Notes: generated by a model not told the origin, from the sequence alone. A stretch of DNA of 64,000 nt from Marinitoga piezophila KA3 (GCF_000255135.1 NC_016751.1:1798001-1862000); one strand, 5' to 3'. Shown: positions 34,784 to 43,737, counted from the first letter of the stretch. Translations and numbers: made by a program.

Positions 34784-37102
34784 ATGCAAAAAGATGAAAA
34801 AAAGGTTTCTTTGTTTAATTCATTTAGTTTTAAAATAGGTATATTGATAGTTTTTTTATCAATTACACCTTTATTAATAACTTCTTTTGTATTAAACTAT
34901 TCAATAAAAAAGCAGGAAAAGATTATTTCGCATAATTTTGAGAATCAGATTAATATTATACAGGAGAGTTATAAAAAACAGTTTGAATCGTATAATAATT
35001 TATTAAAAACACAAATTGAAAAATATAATAAAGATATAACCTCTCAGGTTGAATTATTGCAAAAGGATATAAATGGAAAAATAGAAAAATATTTTCTTGA
35101 AAATTATGATAATACATTAGCTACATTGTTTTCTGTTTTTGAAAATAAAATAAAAGAAAATACGCAAAACCTTGGCGATTTTCTAAATGCAATTTCCAGA
35201 AGTGAAAAAATAAAAGAAAAAGCAGCTTCGAGAAGTATATCGATAATAGAAAGATATAAAATTTTACAACCATATGTTGAATTAAATAAATTTGATGGAT
35301 TGCAACTGTGGCTTGTTAATCCAAAAGTCTTTACCAGAAAGAATGCATTTACAATAAATATAAAAGATACAACATATAAAATTCAAAGAAAAGCAGAAAG
35401 CTATTCTCCGGGTAAAGATACATTAAAAAAATTAAATATAACAAATATTGTAAAAGAAGAAAGTAAAAATATTATAGAAAACAATATCTCGTTTGGGAAA
35501 AATGAAATTATTACCATTGAAAATAAACCGTATTATGTATCAATAGTACCTGTTTATGATCCTGTTTCAACTCAAAAAATAGTTGGGATATTGGTTGGAT
35601 TAAGAGCTTTTGATTATAATGATATAGTTTCTCTTGGAAATCTAATAAATGCATATATAGTTGTATATGATAAAAGTGGGAATCCGCTATTTGGAAATAT
35701 TCCAACATCAGGATTAAAATTTAAACCTTCAAATTCCAATAAGTTTATTACAGAAACATTATTGAAAAAGAAGGCAAGAAGTTATTATACACAATCAAAA
35801 ATTCTTCCTGATATGTATATTCAAATATCAAAGAATTTAATAGATACAAAGACAGATATCAATATTAATTTAAAAAGCGACTTTGAATTACCACCATTTA
35901 AAACAGAAAGTATAGATCTCAATTTGAAAATAGACATGAGCAACGTTTTACAGCTTATTGCAGTAATTATATTAATAATAATAGTAATTTCAATAATTAC
36001 ATCTATAGCAATAGGAAATAGACTTTCTCGGGATTTATCTCTTGTGGCAGATAATCTTGATAATATCTCAAAAGGGAATCTTAATAATATAAAACAATTA
36101 CACAAAAAGAAAAACGATGAAATAGGGTTAATGATGAATAAAATACATGAAACTCTGGATTTTCTAATTAAAATGTTTAAGGATTTAAATGAAAATGTAC
36201 AGAGCTTAAATAAAGCTTCAGATGAAATAGATGAATCCTCTGAAAAACTTGAACATACAAAAGAATCAATAGAAAACATAGTAAATAGCGTTCAATCCCT
36301 TATGAGTAATCTCGAAGATTTTATAGATTCTCTTGAAAATAGCATAGAAGTATTATTTGAAAATAGCGGAAACCTTTCAAACGAAGCAAATACAATTGAA
36401 GCTACAATTGATAAATTAAGTGAATTTAATACAGTAACAGAAAAATTGACCTTTGATACAAAAGAAACAACAAATGTGATAAATAATTTAATTTTAAATC
36501 TTGCAGAGAATTTCAATGAATTTACAGTGAAGGTAAATCAAATTTCAGATTTTGTTGTAAAAATTACTGATATAGCAAAACAAACAAATCTTCTTGCATT
36601 AAATGCGGCAATAGAAGCAGCAAGAGCCGGTGAAGCTGGTAAAGGATTTGCTGTAGTTGCAGATGAAATAAGAAGTTTATCTGAAGAAACCAATGATACA
36701 GCAATAGATATTGCGAATCAGGTAAAAGTAATAACAGAAGATATGAAAAAATTACTGGAAGAAGTTCAGTCATCGAAAGAAAATGTTGTTTCACTTGAAA
36801 ATACAATGTTGAAATTTGAAAATGGAATGAAAGAAATAAATGAATTAACCAATGAACTTGATAAAGTATTTGATGTATTAAAGAGTATAATAGAAGACCA
36901 GAATCAAATATTAAACTCATTTGATTCAAGAAAAAATGATTTAAACAATTTTGTTGAAAGCTCGAAAAAAGAAATATTAGGATTTTCTGAAGTAATAAAC
37001 AATGAAACTCAAATAATAAATACTCTGATAGCCCAATCAGAAAGATTACAAAAAAGTTCAGAAAAGCTTACATCTATAATTTCATTTTTCAAAGTCGATT
37101 AA
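34784..37102 (+). CDS. methyl-accepting chemotaxis protein
   Basis: A 772-residue chemoreceptor. First membrane helix at about 18-38, a large extracytoplasmic sensor domain (40-385, Cache-like with [12 protein letters not shown] and DKSGNPLF), second helix about 389-410, HAMP (about 411-465), and a long signalling coiled coil. The hairpin tip carries the conserved [20 protein letters not shown] block (about 600-620), which contacts CheA/CheW. The ligand is unknown. No che genes are adjacent apart from a degenerate receiver at 28.7 kb. Confidence 0.93.
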   Translation: MQKDEKKVSLFNSFSFKIGILIVFLSITPLLITSFVLNYSIKKQEKIISHNFENQINIIQESYKKQFESYNNLLKTQIEKYNKDITSQVELLQKDINGKIEKYFLENYDNTLATLFSVFENKIKENTQNLGDFLNAISRSEKIKEKAASRSISIIERYKILQPYVELNKFDGLQLWLVNPKVFTRKNAFTINIKDTTYKIQRKAESYSPGKDTLKKLNITNIVKEESKNIIENNISFGKNEIITIENKPYYVSIVPVYDPVSTQKIVGILVGLRAFDYNDIVSLGNLINAYIVVYDKSGNPLFGNIPTSGLKFKPSNSNKFITETLLKKKARSYYTQSKILPDMYIQISKNLIDTKTDININLKSDFELPPFKTESIDLNLKIDMSNVLQLIAVIILIIIVISIITSIAIGNRLSRDLSLVADNLDNISKGNLNNIKQLHKKKNDEIGLMMNKIHETLDFLIKMFKDLNENVQSLNKASDEIDESSEKLEHTKESIENIVNSVQSLMSNLEDFIDSLENSIEVLFENSGNLSNEANTIEATIDKLSEFNTVTEKLTFDTKETTNVINNLILNLAENFNEFTVKVNQISDFVVKITDIAKQTNLLALNAAIEAARAGEAGKGFAVVADEIRSLSEETNDTAIDIANQVKVITEDMKKLLEEVQSSKENVVSLENTMLKFENGMKEINELTNELDKVFDVLKSIIEDQNQILNSFDSRKNDLNNFVESSKKEILGFSEVINNETQIINTLIAQSERLQKSSEKLTSIISFFKVD

Positions 37103-37131
37103 ACTTGGTTAAAAGAATTTAAAGTTGATTA

Positions 37132-37160
37132 TTGAAAAAAATCTAAATTTATGATATAAT
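37132..37160 (+). promoter_or_regulatory. promoter of glnA
   Basis: TTGAAA (37132-37137), a 17-bp spacer ending in TATGA, TATAAT (37155-37160). The start codon is 35 bp downstream. Confidence 0.8.
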
Positions 37161-37194
37161 CCCTCTATACAATATGTATAGGGGGTGTTTTTTT

Positions 37195-38520
37195 ATGAAT
37201 CATGAAGATGTGTTAAGGATTGTCGAAGCTGAAAAGGTGAAGTTTATCAGATTGCAGATTACAGATATTAATGGTCTGCTGAAAAATGTAGAAATACCTT
37301 GGGATGAACTAAAAAATTCCTTTGAAAAAGGAACGATGTTTGATGGCTCATCTATTGAAGGTTTTGTAAGAATCGAAGAATCAGACATGTATTTAAAACC
37401 GGACCCGGAAACATTTGCAATCTATCCATGGACAGACAAGGGGTATAAATCTGCCAGAATTATATGTGACGTTTATACAGCTGATGGAAAACCGTTTGAA
37501 GGGGATCCTAGATATCGATTAAAAAAAGTATTATCCAGATTAAAAGAACATGGATATGAAGGCTTTGTTGGACCAGAACCAGAGTTCTTCCTTCTTCCCA
37601 AAGATCCTCAGACACATAAACCTATCCTTCAATTCCTCGATAATGGAGGTTACTTTGATCTTCTTCCTATTGATCAGGGTGAAGAAACAAGAAAAGATAT
37701 AGTTCTTGCCCTGGAAGATATGGGAATAAATGTTGAAGCTTCCCATCATGAGGTTGCCCCTTCTCAACATGAAATTGATTTTACATATGATGAAGCGCTA
37801 AAAACAGCAGATAATATACAGACATTTAAATTAGTTGTAAAAACAATAGCATTATTAAGGGGATTACATGCAACATTTATGCCAAAGCCATTCTTCGGCG
37901 TCAATGGTTCAGGAATGCATACACATCTCAGTTTATTTAAAGATGGAAAAAATATATTCTTTGATCCTGAAAATGATTATGAATTAAGCGATGAATTAAA
38001 ATACTTTGTAGCCGGTGTATTAAAACATATAAAAGCGATAACCGCTATAGCCAATCCTACAATTAACAGTTATAAACGTCTTGTTCCGGGATATGAAGCT
38101 CCTGTAAATATAGCCTGGTCACCAAGCAATAGAAGTGCGTTAATTAGAGTTCCAGCAGCAAGAGGAAAAGGAACCAGAATTGAAGTAAGGAGCCCTGATC
38201 CAACAGCAAACTCATACTTATTATTAGCAGCTTTATTTGCAGCTGGTTTTGAAGGTATTCAGGAAAAATTGGAACCACCAAAACCTGTAATATCGAATAT
38301 TTACCATATGACACCTGAAGAGAGGGATAAAATAGGAATAGACCATCTTCCTGGCAATTTAAAAGAAGCAATTGAAGAATTGAAAAAAGATGAATTAATG
38401 AAAGAAGTATTAGGAGAGCATATATTTGAAAAATATATTGAAATGAAGGAACATGAGTGGAAAGAATTTTCAATTAATGTGACTGATTGGGAAATTAATA
38501 AATACTTATGGATTATGTAA
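37195..38520 (+). CDS. glnA: glutamine synthetase type I (alpha form)
   Basis: A 441-residue enzyme joining ammonia to glutamate with ATP. Signatures: FDGSSIEGF (about 49-57), GPEPEFF, NGSGMHTHLS (about 240), PSNRSALIRVP, and the C-terminal Glu/Arg block RIEVRSPDPTANSYL. The length and lack of the 25-residue insert and adenylylation segment point to the GSI-alpha subgroup, which is controlled by feedback rather than adenylylation (established for the family). I start at the ATG at 37195 behind GGGGGTG. Confidence 0.96.
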   Translation: MNHEDVLRIVEAEKVKFIRLQITDINGLLKNVEIPWDELKNSFEKGTMFDGSSIEGFVRIEESDMYLKPDPETFAIYPWTDKGYKSARIICDVYTADGKPFEGDPRYRLKKVLSRLKEHGYEGFVGPEPEFFLLPKDPQTHKPILQFLDNGGYFDLLPIDQGEETRKDIVLALEDMGINVEASHHEVAPSQHEIDFTYDEALKTADNIQTFKLVVKTIALLRGLHATFMPKPFFGVNGSGMHTHLSLFKDGKNIFFDPENDYELSDELKYFVAGVLKHIKAITAIANPTINSYKRLVPGYEAPVNIAWSPSNRSALIRVPAARGKGTRIEVRSPDPTANSYLLLAALFAAGFEGIQEKLEPPKPVISNIYHMTPEERDKIGIDHLPGNLKEAIEELKKDELMKEVLGEHIFEKYIEMKEHEWKEFSINVTDWEINKYLWIM

Positions 38521-38561
38521 CATTTTTCTATTATAATATAATATGGTTTTAGGGACCTACA

Positions 38562-38663
38562 ATCGGCTGGGTCCCGCGCAACGGGAACCCGCGAACCTGG
38601 TCAGGCCCGGAAGGGAGCAGCCATAAGCGGTACTTCCTGTGTGCCGCGGGGGTGCCCAGCCAT
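38562..38663 (+). ncRNA. ffs: signal recognition particle RNA (4.5S)
   Basis: The conserved SRP domain IV hairpin is plain at about 38598-38622 (GGTCAGGCCCGGAAGG then GAGCAGCC), the Ffh-binding site. Outer pairing GGCTGGG (38565-38571) with CCCAGCC (38655-38661) closes the molecule at about 100 nt, the small bacterial form. Its high GC stands out. TATAAT boxes at 38532-38542 fit a promoter, though the -35 is poor. The exact ends are estimated. It lies between glnA and an exported protein gene. Confidence 0.95.
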
Positions 38664-38686
38664 CTTTATTTATAAGGGGGATTTTT

Positions 38687-39367
38687 ATGAATATAAATAA
38701 AAAGTTTTTTCTTTTTTTTATAATCTTTATACCTGTTTATCTGTTTTCGTTAAATCTTGGGATATATTCAGATGGAATATTTCTTGAAGAAACATACAAT
38801 AACGTTAAAGTAAAGGGAGGATATCCCACTTTTGGTGTATCGTATTTTACAAATACATCGTTAACAACATTTGATATTACAGCAGATTTTAATCTCGATA
38901 ATCCGCAGTTAAATAATTATGTCTCTGCAACATTTGGAATAAAAACAAACAATTTAAACATTTATTCAGGAATAAGCAATACATTTAATGAAATATCTTC
39001 GCGAGATTCCACCACCACGGCAAATATAGGTAATATAATGGCTTATTCAGGAATTCTTCTTGATAGTTATCCGGTATCTGCATATTTACAGTTAAACTTA
39101 AAAACATTAAACTGGATAAAAACAGGAGATATAATTACCACATTACCTGCAATTAGAGGAACATTTGAAGATACGTTGTTAATAACTTTTGGAATAAAAT
39201 ATAAAGTACAGATAAATGCAAATAATATAATTATATTTTTCAATTTTGGAAGCAGTTATATAAGTTTTCCAAATGGGTTGACATTATATCAATTTCAAAA
39301 GAAATACAATTTTGGAGTGTTAGTTGATTTAAATGAAATCATTAACACTGAGAATCGGGAGGAATAA
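38687..39367 (+). CDS. exported beta-rich protein of unknown function
   Basis: A 226-residue protein with a signal peptide (MNINKKFFLFFIIFIPVYLFS). The rest has alternating strand patterns (TFDITADFNLDNPQL, SAYLQLNLKTLNW), like small outer-membrane or periplasmic beta proteins of this lineage. The family is not recognised. The start is the ATG at 38687 behind AAGGGGG; the longer reading frame would begin inside the SRP RNA and is rejected. The stop is 4 bp before the methyltransferase start, so the two are coupled. Confidence 0.6.
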   Translation: MNINKKFFLFFIIFIPVYLFSLNLGIYSDGIFLEETYNNVKVKGGYPTFGVSYFTNTSLTTFDITADFNLDNPQLNNYVSATFGIKTNNLNIYSGISNTFNEISSRDSTTTANIGNIMAYSGILLDSYPVSAYLQLNLKTLNWIKTGDIITTLPAIRGTFEDTLLITFGIKYKVQINANNIIIFFNFGSSYISFPNGLTLYQFQKKYNFGVLVDLNEIINTENREE

Positions 39368-39371
39368 TTTA

Positions 39372-40094
39372 ATGCGTGAAAAAAATGAGAGGATTTTTGG
39401 ACCTGAAGATTTAAGGGATTTAACGCCGGAACAGGTAATAAAATTATATGGTGAAACAAATAAAAAAAAGAAAGTTGAAAAGAAAAAACCAACAACCTTT
39501 CAACATTATTATGTGGAAAATCCAGAATCTGAGTTAAGGGTAAAAGAATTGGAACTCAATTTAAAAAATGGACACACATATATATTTAAAGCACCTACAG
39601 GTGTTTATGGAAAAAAAGACATAGACAAAGCTACAAAGGTATTACTTGAATATGCAGAAATAGAAGGAAAAAAAATACTGGATATAGGATGTGGCTATGG
39701 AGTAATTGGCATTACATTAAAAAAAGAATATCCTGATATTGAAATATACATGAGCGATATAAACAAAAGAGCAGTTGAATTTTCAAAGATAAATGCAAAA
39801 AATAATAATGTTTTTGCCGATATAAGGCAGGGATATTTATATGAGCCGTGGGAGAATGAGAAATTTGATCAAATAATTTCCAATCCGCCAATTGTAGCCG
39901 GGAAAAAAGTATGGATGGCATTAATTGATGGAGCATATGAACATTTAAATAATGAAGGTTCATTGCAACTTGTTGCTTTTCACAATAAAGGTGGAAGTAG
40001 AATAAAAGAATATATGAAAAAGGTATTTGGAAATGTAATTGAATTAACCAAAAAAGGCGGAATTAGAGTATACAAATCGGTGAAAGAAAAATGA
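39372..40094 (+). CDS. RsmC-like class I SAM-dependent methyltransferase
   Basis: A 240-residue protein. SAM motif I is KKILDIGCGYGVIG (about 98-111). Motif IV is SNPPI (about 170-174), the NPP[I/Y] signature of N-methyltransferases acting on guanine or adenine amino groups. The layout matches the C-terminal domain of RsmC/RlmG-type rRNA guanine-N2 methyltransferases; the exact rRNA target is not known. The ATG at 39372 follows GGGAGGAAT. It overlaps ecfA1 by four bases. Confidence 0.85.
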   Translation: MREKNERIFGPEDLRDLTPEQVIKLYGETNKKKKVEKKKPTTFQHYYVENPESELRVKELELNLKNGHTYIFKAPTGVYGKKDIDKATKVLLEYAEIEGKKILDIGCGYGVIGITLKKEYPDIEIYMSDINKRAVEFSKINAKNNNVFADIRQGYLYEPWENEKFDQIISNPPIVAGKKVWMALIDGAYEHLNNEGSLQLVAFHNKGGSRIKEYMKKVFGNVIELTKKGGIRVYKSVKEK

Positions 40095-40870
40095 TAGAAG
40101 TAAAAAATCTTTTTTTTGGATATGAAAATAAAACAATATTTAATAATTTTACTCTCTCTTTTGAACCACGGGTTCCCGTGGGGTTAGTTGGTGCAAATGG
40201 AAGCGGTAAGTCTACATTACTAAGAATGATGTGTGGTATTTTAATTCCACAAAAAGGTGAAATATATTATAACAACACAAAAATAAATCATAATGATATA
40301 AATTCTCTTTTGTTTTTAAAAAGAAATGTTGGATATATATTTCAAAATCCAGAAAATCAAATAGTTGGAGTTACAGTAGAAGAAGATATAGCTTTTGGAT
40401 TGGAAAATCTTGGTCTTGAAAGAGAAGAAATGAAAAAAAGAATAAAATGGGTACTTGAAGTAACAGAATTAATAGGCCTTGAAAAAAAGGATCCAAATAC
40501 GCTTTCCGGAGGTCAAAAACAGCGATTAGCAATAGCTTCGATAGTTGCCATGCAACCTGAATATATATTAATGGACGAACCAACAACCATGCTTGATCCA
40601 GAAGGAAGAAAAGAAATATATAAAGTAATAAAAAATCTGATTTCAATAGGGAAAACTGTAATAATAGCTTCTCATCATGCAAGTGATTTAAAGGTTGTCA
40701 AAAAAATTATAGCTCTTGAAAAAGGAAAGATAGCATTTAATGGTGATAGAGAACGATTTTATAACTGGTCTGAAAGCAAAAGGTTTAATGTTGAAATACC
40801 TTTTGAAAATATAGTCAAAAAATATACAGGACGAACATATGAAAACATGGAGAGAAAAATATGTCAATAG
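40091..40870 (+). CDS. ecfA1: ECF transporter ATPase component A1
   Basis: A 259-residue ABC ATPase. Walker A GANGSGKST (about 37-45), Q-loop IFQNPENQIVG, signature LSGGQKQR, Walker B ILMDEPTTMLD. The QNPENQ stretch is typical of the CbiO/EcfA group that powers vitamin- or metal-uptake ECF transporters. The pair with ecfA2 overlaps by 10 bp. The membrane T and substrate-binding S components are not adjacent, as in shared group II ECF modules. Confidence 0.88.
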   Translation: MIEVKNLFFGYENKTIFNNFTLSFEPRVPVGLVGANGSGKSTLLRMMCGILIPQKGEIYYNNTKINHNDINSLLFLKRNVGYIFQNPENQIVGVTVEEDIAFGLENLGLEREEMKKRIKWVLEVTELIGLEKKDPNTLSGGQKQRLAIASIVAMQPEYILMDEPTTMLDPEGRKEIYKVIKNLISIGKTVIIASHHASDLKVVKKIIALEKGKIAFNGDRERFYNWSESKRFNVEIPFENIVKKYTGRTYENMERKICQ

Positions 40871-41661
40871 AAATCAGGGATTTAAACTATACATATGCAG
40901 AAGGGACACCATTTGAAAGTATTGCATTAAAAAATATAAACTGGAAAATAAATGAAGGAGAAATGTGGTTATTACTTGGAAAAACAGGTTCGGGTAAAAC
41001 CACACTTATTCAAAATATTAATGGTTTATTAATACCCAAAAATGGTGAAGTTATAGTAGACGGATTAAAAACATCAGATAAAAACGTTAATATAAAGGAT
41101 ATAAGAAAAAATGTAGGAATAGTATTTCAATATCCAGAAAATCAATTTTTCTTACCAACAGTATTAGAGGAAATTTTATATGCGCCGAAAAATTTTGGAA
41201 TAGAAATTTCAAAAAATGAATTGCTGGAAATTTTAAAAATAGTAGGATTAACTCCAGAATTTTTAACCAGAAATCCTTTTAGTCTTTCAGGTGGCGAAAT
41301 GAGAAGAGTGGCAATAGCTTCTGTCCTTGCGTATAATCCTAAATATATTGTATTTGATGAACCTACTGTTGGGCTTGATTATAATGGTAGAAAAAAAATA
41401 TGGCAGATTATTGAAAATTTAAGAAAAGCAGGTAAAACAATAATAATTGTTACACATTGGATAGATGATTTAATTTCATTTAAGCCGAAAGTTTTACACA
41501 TTCAAAATAGAGAAATAAGCTTTAAAGGTGAATTTAATGATTTTATAATGCTTGGTGAAGAAGAATTGAAAAAAAGAAGTATCTCACTATCAGAAAAATT
41601 GAAATTATACTATTGTTCATTAAAAAATAATATAACGTTAGAAAAATTATTTCAATATTGA
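40861..41661 (+). CDS. ecfA2: ECF transporter ATPase component A2
   Basis: A 266-residue ABC ATPase. Walker A GKTGSGKTT (about 40-48), FQYPENQFFLPTVLEEI, signature LSGGEMRR, Walker B IVFDEPTVGLD. It differs from A1 in the signature, as usual for the asymmetric EcfA1-EcfA2 pair. ecfT is missing downstream: the next genes are tRNAs. So the transmembrane partner must be encoded elsewhere. Confidence 0.87.
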   Translation: MSIEIRDLNYTYAEGTPFESIALKNINWKINEGEMWLLLGKTGSGKTTLIQNINGLLIPKNGEVIVDGLKTSDKNVNIKDIRKNVGIVFQYPENQFFLPTVLEEILYAPKNFGIEISKNELLEILKIVGLTPEFLTRNPFSLSGGEMRRVAIASVLAYNPKYIVFDEPTVGLDYNGRKKIWQIIENLRKAGKTIIIVTHWIDDLISFKPKVLHIQNREISFKGEFNDFIMLGEEELKKRSISLSEKLKLYYCSLKNNITLEKLFQY

Positions 41662-41673
41662 AAAGAATAGACG

Positions 41674-41702
41674 TTGACTAATTAGAAAAATCATGTTATA
41701 AT
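41674..41702 (+). promoter_or_regulatory. promoter of the tRNA cluster
   Basis: TTGACT (41674-41679), a 17-bp spacer, TATAAT (41697-41702). The predicted start, near 41709, is 5 nt before the first tRNA. Confidence 0.85.
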
Positions 41703-41713
41703 ACTATCAGTCT

Positions 41714-41787
41714 TGGGAGGTCGTCTAATGGCAGGACAGCGGACTCTGGATCCGCCGGTGGAGGTTCGAGTCCTCCCCTCCCAGCCA
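41714..41787 (+). tRNA. tRNA-Gln (CUG)
   Basis: A 74-nt cloverleaf: acceptor TGGGAGG/CCTCCCA, anticodon stem GCGGA/TCCGC with loop CTCTGGA giving anticodon CTG, T-loop GGTTCGAGTCC, encoded CCA at 41785-41787. Confidence 0.95.
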
Positions 41788-41806
41788 TTCACCTAATTTT
41801 AGGTAC

Positions 41807-41882
41807 ACGCCTGTAGCTCAATTGGTAGAGCGGCGGTCTCCAAAATCGCAGGCTGGGGGTTCAAGTCCCTCCGGGCGTGCCA
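41807..41882 (+). tRNA. tRNA-Trp (CCA)
   Basis: A 76-nt cloverleaf: acceptor ACGCCTG/CGGGCGT, anticodon stem GCGGT/ATCGC with loop CTCCAAA giving anticodon CCA, T-arm GGGGGTTCAAGTCCCTC, encoded 3' CCA. Confidence 0.95.
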
Positions 41883-41890
41883 AAAAAAGT

Positions 41891-41966
41891 GGGCCATTAG
41901 CTCAGCTGGTAGAGCGGCTGACTCTTAATCAGTAGGCCGTGGGTTCGAATCCCGCATGGCCCACCA
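41891..41966 (+). tRNA. tRNA-Lys (CUU)
   Basis: A 76-nt cloverleaf: acceptor GGGCCAT/ATGGCCC, anticodon loop CTCTTAA giving anticodon CTT, T-loop GGGTTCGAATCCC, encoded CCA at 41964-41966. Eight bases separate it from tRNA-Trp. Confidence 0.95.
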
Positions 41967-41989
41967 TTTTATTTATTAAAGTCAAAGTG

Positions 41990-42122
41990 TAAAGCGGAAG
42001 CCACCCATATGCTTCCCACCTCGGGCAAATAAGCCGTCAGGGGTTTATTATTTAGCGTATAATAATATATCTGGGAAATATATGGGTGGATTCTATCCAC
42101 CCATTTTTGTTTATTTTTTTTA
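41990..42122 (+). promoter_or_regulatory. infC operon leader with attenuator-like competing structures
   Basis: Three mutually exclusive pairings can be seen. CCACCCATAT (42001-42010) is the exact complement of ATATGGGTGG (42080-42089). The latter is also the left arm of a perfect 10-bp terminator stem (42082-42091 with 42095-42104) followed by TTTTGTTTATTTTTTTT. The first segment lies in the loop of hairpin GGAAGC/GCTTCC (41996-42016), so a pseudoknot is possible. Placement before infC-rpmI-rplT resembles L20-controlled leaders; L20 control is inferred. Confidence 0.7.
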
Positions 42123-42147
42123 ATACAAACGAACAGGAGGGATAAGT

Positions 42148-42672
42148 ATTAAAAAATCGAAAGATACAACGATTAGAAACGAAGACATTAAGGCGAAGGA
42201 ATTAAGGGTTATTGGAAGTGATGGAAGTCAACTGGGAATAATGGAAACAAAAAAAGCATTACAGTTAGCTTATCAGGAAGGACTCGATTTAGTATTGGTT
42301 GCACCTAATTCCAATCCACCTGTTGCCAAAATTATGGATTATGGAAAATACAAATACGAAAAGGAAAAGAGAGAAAAGGAAGCTAAAAAGAAGCAGAAAA
42401 AACAGCAATTAAAAGAAATGAAGTTCAGATTGAGAATCGATGAACATGATTTTAATACAAAAGTAAAAAGAATTAGAGATTTTCTCGAAGCTGGTAATAA
42501 AGTTAGAGCTGTTGTAATGTTCCTTGGTAGGGATATAATGTTTACCGACAAAGGTAAAGAAATATTAGATAGGGTTATCGAAAAGGTTGAAGATATTGCA
42601 GAAGTAACTCGAGCGCCAAAAATGGCAGGGCGAGATATGGATATGATTTTATCTCCGAAAACAAAAAAATAA
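42148..42672 (+). CDS. infC: translation initiation factor IF-3, ATT start codon
   Basis: A 174-residue protein that binds the 30S subunit and checks start-codon and initiator-tRNA pairing. The conserved N-terminus (TTIRNEDIKAKELRVIGSDG) lies upstream of the first ATG (42241), and there is no ATG, GTG or TTG in frame before it. The only well placed start is ATT at 42148-42150, 7 nt after GGAGG. ATT starts on infC are known in E. coli, where IF-3 limits its own synthesis. N and C domains with the lysine-rich linker (KYEKEKREKEAKKKQKK) are complete. Confidence 0.95.
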   Translation: MKKSKDTTIRNEDIKAKELRVIGSDGSQLGIMETKKALQLAYQEGLDLVLVAPNSNPPVAKIMDYGKYKYEKEKREKEAKKKQKKQQLKEMKFRLRIDEHDFNTKVKRIRDFLEAGNKVRAVVMFLGRDIMFTDKGKEILDRVIEKVEDIAEVTRAPKMAGRDMDMILSPKTKK

Positions 42673-42694
42673 TGTTTAAAAAGGAGGAATAATT

Positions 42695-42889
42695 ATGAAA
42701 GTTAAAAGACATTCAGCATCAAGCAAAAGATTTAAGGTTACAGGATCAGGAAAAATCAGAATGAGAAGATCAAATGTTGGACATAACACAAGAATTAGAG
42801 GAAAAAAGAGAATGAGAAGGTTACACAACTATAAAGATGTTCCAGCAGGATTAAATGAAAAAGTAGAAAGATTACTCGGTTTAAAATAA
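42695..42889 (+). CDS. rpmI: 50S ribosomal protein L35
   Basis: A 64-residue basic protein: MKVKRHSASSKRFKVTGSGK at the start and MRRLHNYKDVP near the end, fitting L35. AAAGGAGGA lies upstream. Middle gene of the infC-rpmI-rplT operon. Confidence 0.95.
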   Translation: MKVKRHSASSKRFKVTGSGKIRMRRSNVGHNTRIRGKKRMRRLHNYKDVPAGLNEKVERLLGLK

Positions 42890-42914
42890 TAAAAATAGAA
42901 AGGAGAGAACATAA

Positions 42915-43271
42915 ATGAGAGTTAAAAGAGCAGTTCATGCAAGAAAAAAGAGAAAAAAATATCTTAAAGCTGCTAAGGGTTACAGAGGAGCTTTAAGCAG
43001 AAGATATGTATTAGCAAAACAGCAATTCTTCAGATCAGGAAAATATGCATATGCAGGTAGAAAACAGAAAAAGAGAGATTTCAGAAGATTATGGATTACA
43101 AGAATTAATGCAGCTGCAAGAAATGAAGGATTAAAATATAACGAATTAATTCATGGTTTAAAATTAGCAGGTGTTAATATCAACAGAAAGATGTTATCAG
43201 AACTTGCTGTAAATGATTACGAAGCATTCAAAGAATATGTAACAATTGCTAAAGAAGCTATATCCAGGTAA
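42915..43271 (+). CDS. rplT: 50S ribosomal protein L20
   Basis: A 118-residue protein: the long basic N-terminal extension (MRVKRAVHARKKRKKYLKAA) binds 23S rRNA early in assembly, and the globular part has LWITRINAAARNEGL. Standard length. In several bacteria L20 binds its own leader mRNA, and the leader of this operon has a suitable attenuator. Followed by a terminator. Confidence 0.95.
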   Translation: MRVKRAVHARKKRKKYLKAAKGYRGALSRRYVLAKQQFFRSGKYAYAGRKQKKRDFRRLWITRINAAARNEGLKYNELIHGLKLAGVNINRKMLSELAVNDYEAFKEYVTIAKEAISR

Positions 43272-43274
43272 TAT

Positions 43275-43306
43275 AAAAAGCCACCTATAAAAGGTGGCTT
43301 ATATTT
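43275..43306. terminator. terminator between rplT and a convergent gene
   Basis: AAGCCACCT (43278-43286) with AGGTGGCTT (43292-43300), 5-nt loop. The minus-strand exit has a clean TTTTT; the plus-strand exit is ATATTTTATA. Probably bidirectional. Confidence 0.8.
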
Positions 43307-43311
43307 TATAT

Positions 43312-43737
43312 TTATTGTGTTCTTATAAATATAGTATTAATGAGATTGAGAAAATCGGTATATAATATTTTCTCATCACCTGCATAATAAGAAATTGGTT
43401 GAATGGTTTTTGTTTTTATTGTTTTATTTACATCAAAAGTAATTTTAAACCTCACATATTTTCCAAAATAATAAGCATCACCCTGAAAGATTACATATAA
43501 TTTTCCGGGTTTTCTAACGCATTTCCATTCTGGATTAGAGAAAAAAGCATTAAAATATGGTCCGATTTTTTTATCGGGAAATCCATAGAAATTACTATTT
43601 TTAATTATTTTAATACATTCATTGTCAGTTAAATTTGTATTATTTAAAAGATCTTTTAGAAACACGTTATACATTATAAATAGCGTAATTGTGACGGTTA
43701 TAAATGAAGCAGAAATAATAATAATTATATTCTTCAA
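43312..43737 (-). CDS. hypothetical membrane-anchored protein
   Basis: A 141-residue reading from TTG at 43737, with one N-terminal hydrophobic helix (about 3-24, IIIIISASFITVTITLFIMYNVF) and a probable external domain with two Cys. I recognise no family. The TTG has no Shine-Dalgarno close by. The strong GGGGGTGAT lies about 22 nt upstream, where in-frame ATT and ATC codons would give IIKSNFLKN ahead of the helix, so a rare non-ATG start about five codons earlier is possible. Confidence 0.6.
   Translation of the reverse strand: MKNIIIIISASFITVTITLFIMYNVFLKDLLNNTNLTDNECIKIIKNSNFYGFPDKKIGPYFNAFFSNPEWKCVRKPGKLYVIFQGDAYYFGKYVRFKITFDVNKTIKTKTIQPISYYAGDEKILYTDFLNLINTIFIRTQ

Noticed and set aside
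38639-38686. N-terminal extension of the exported protein into the SRP RNA
   Set aside because: The extension would start inside the SRP RNA. The ATG at 38687 has a proper ribosome binding site and begins a signal peptide.
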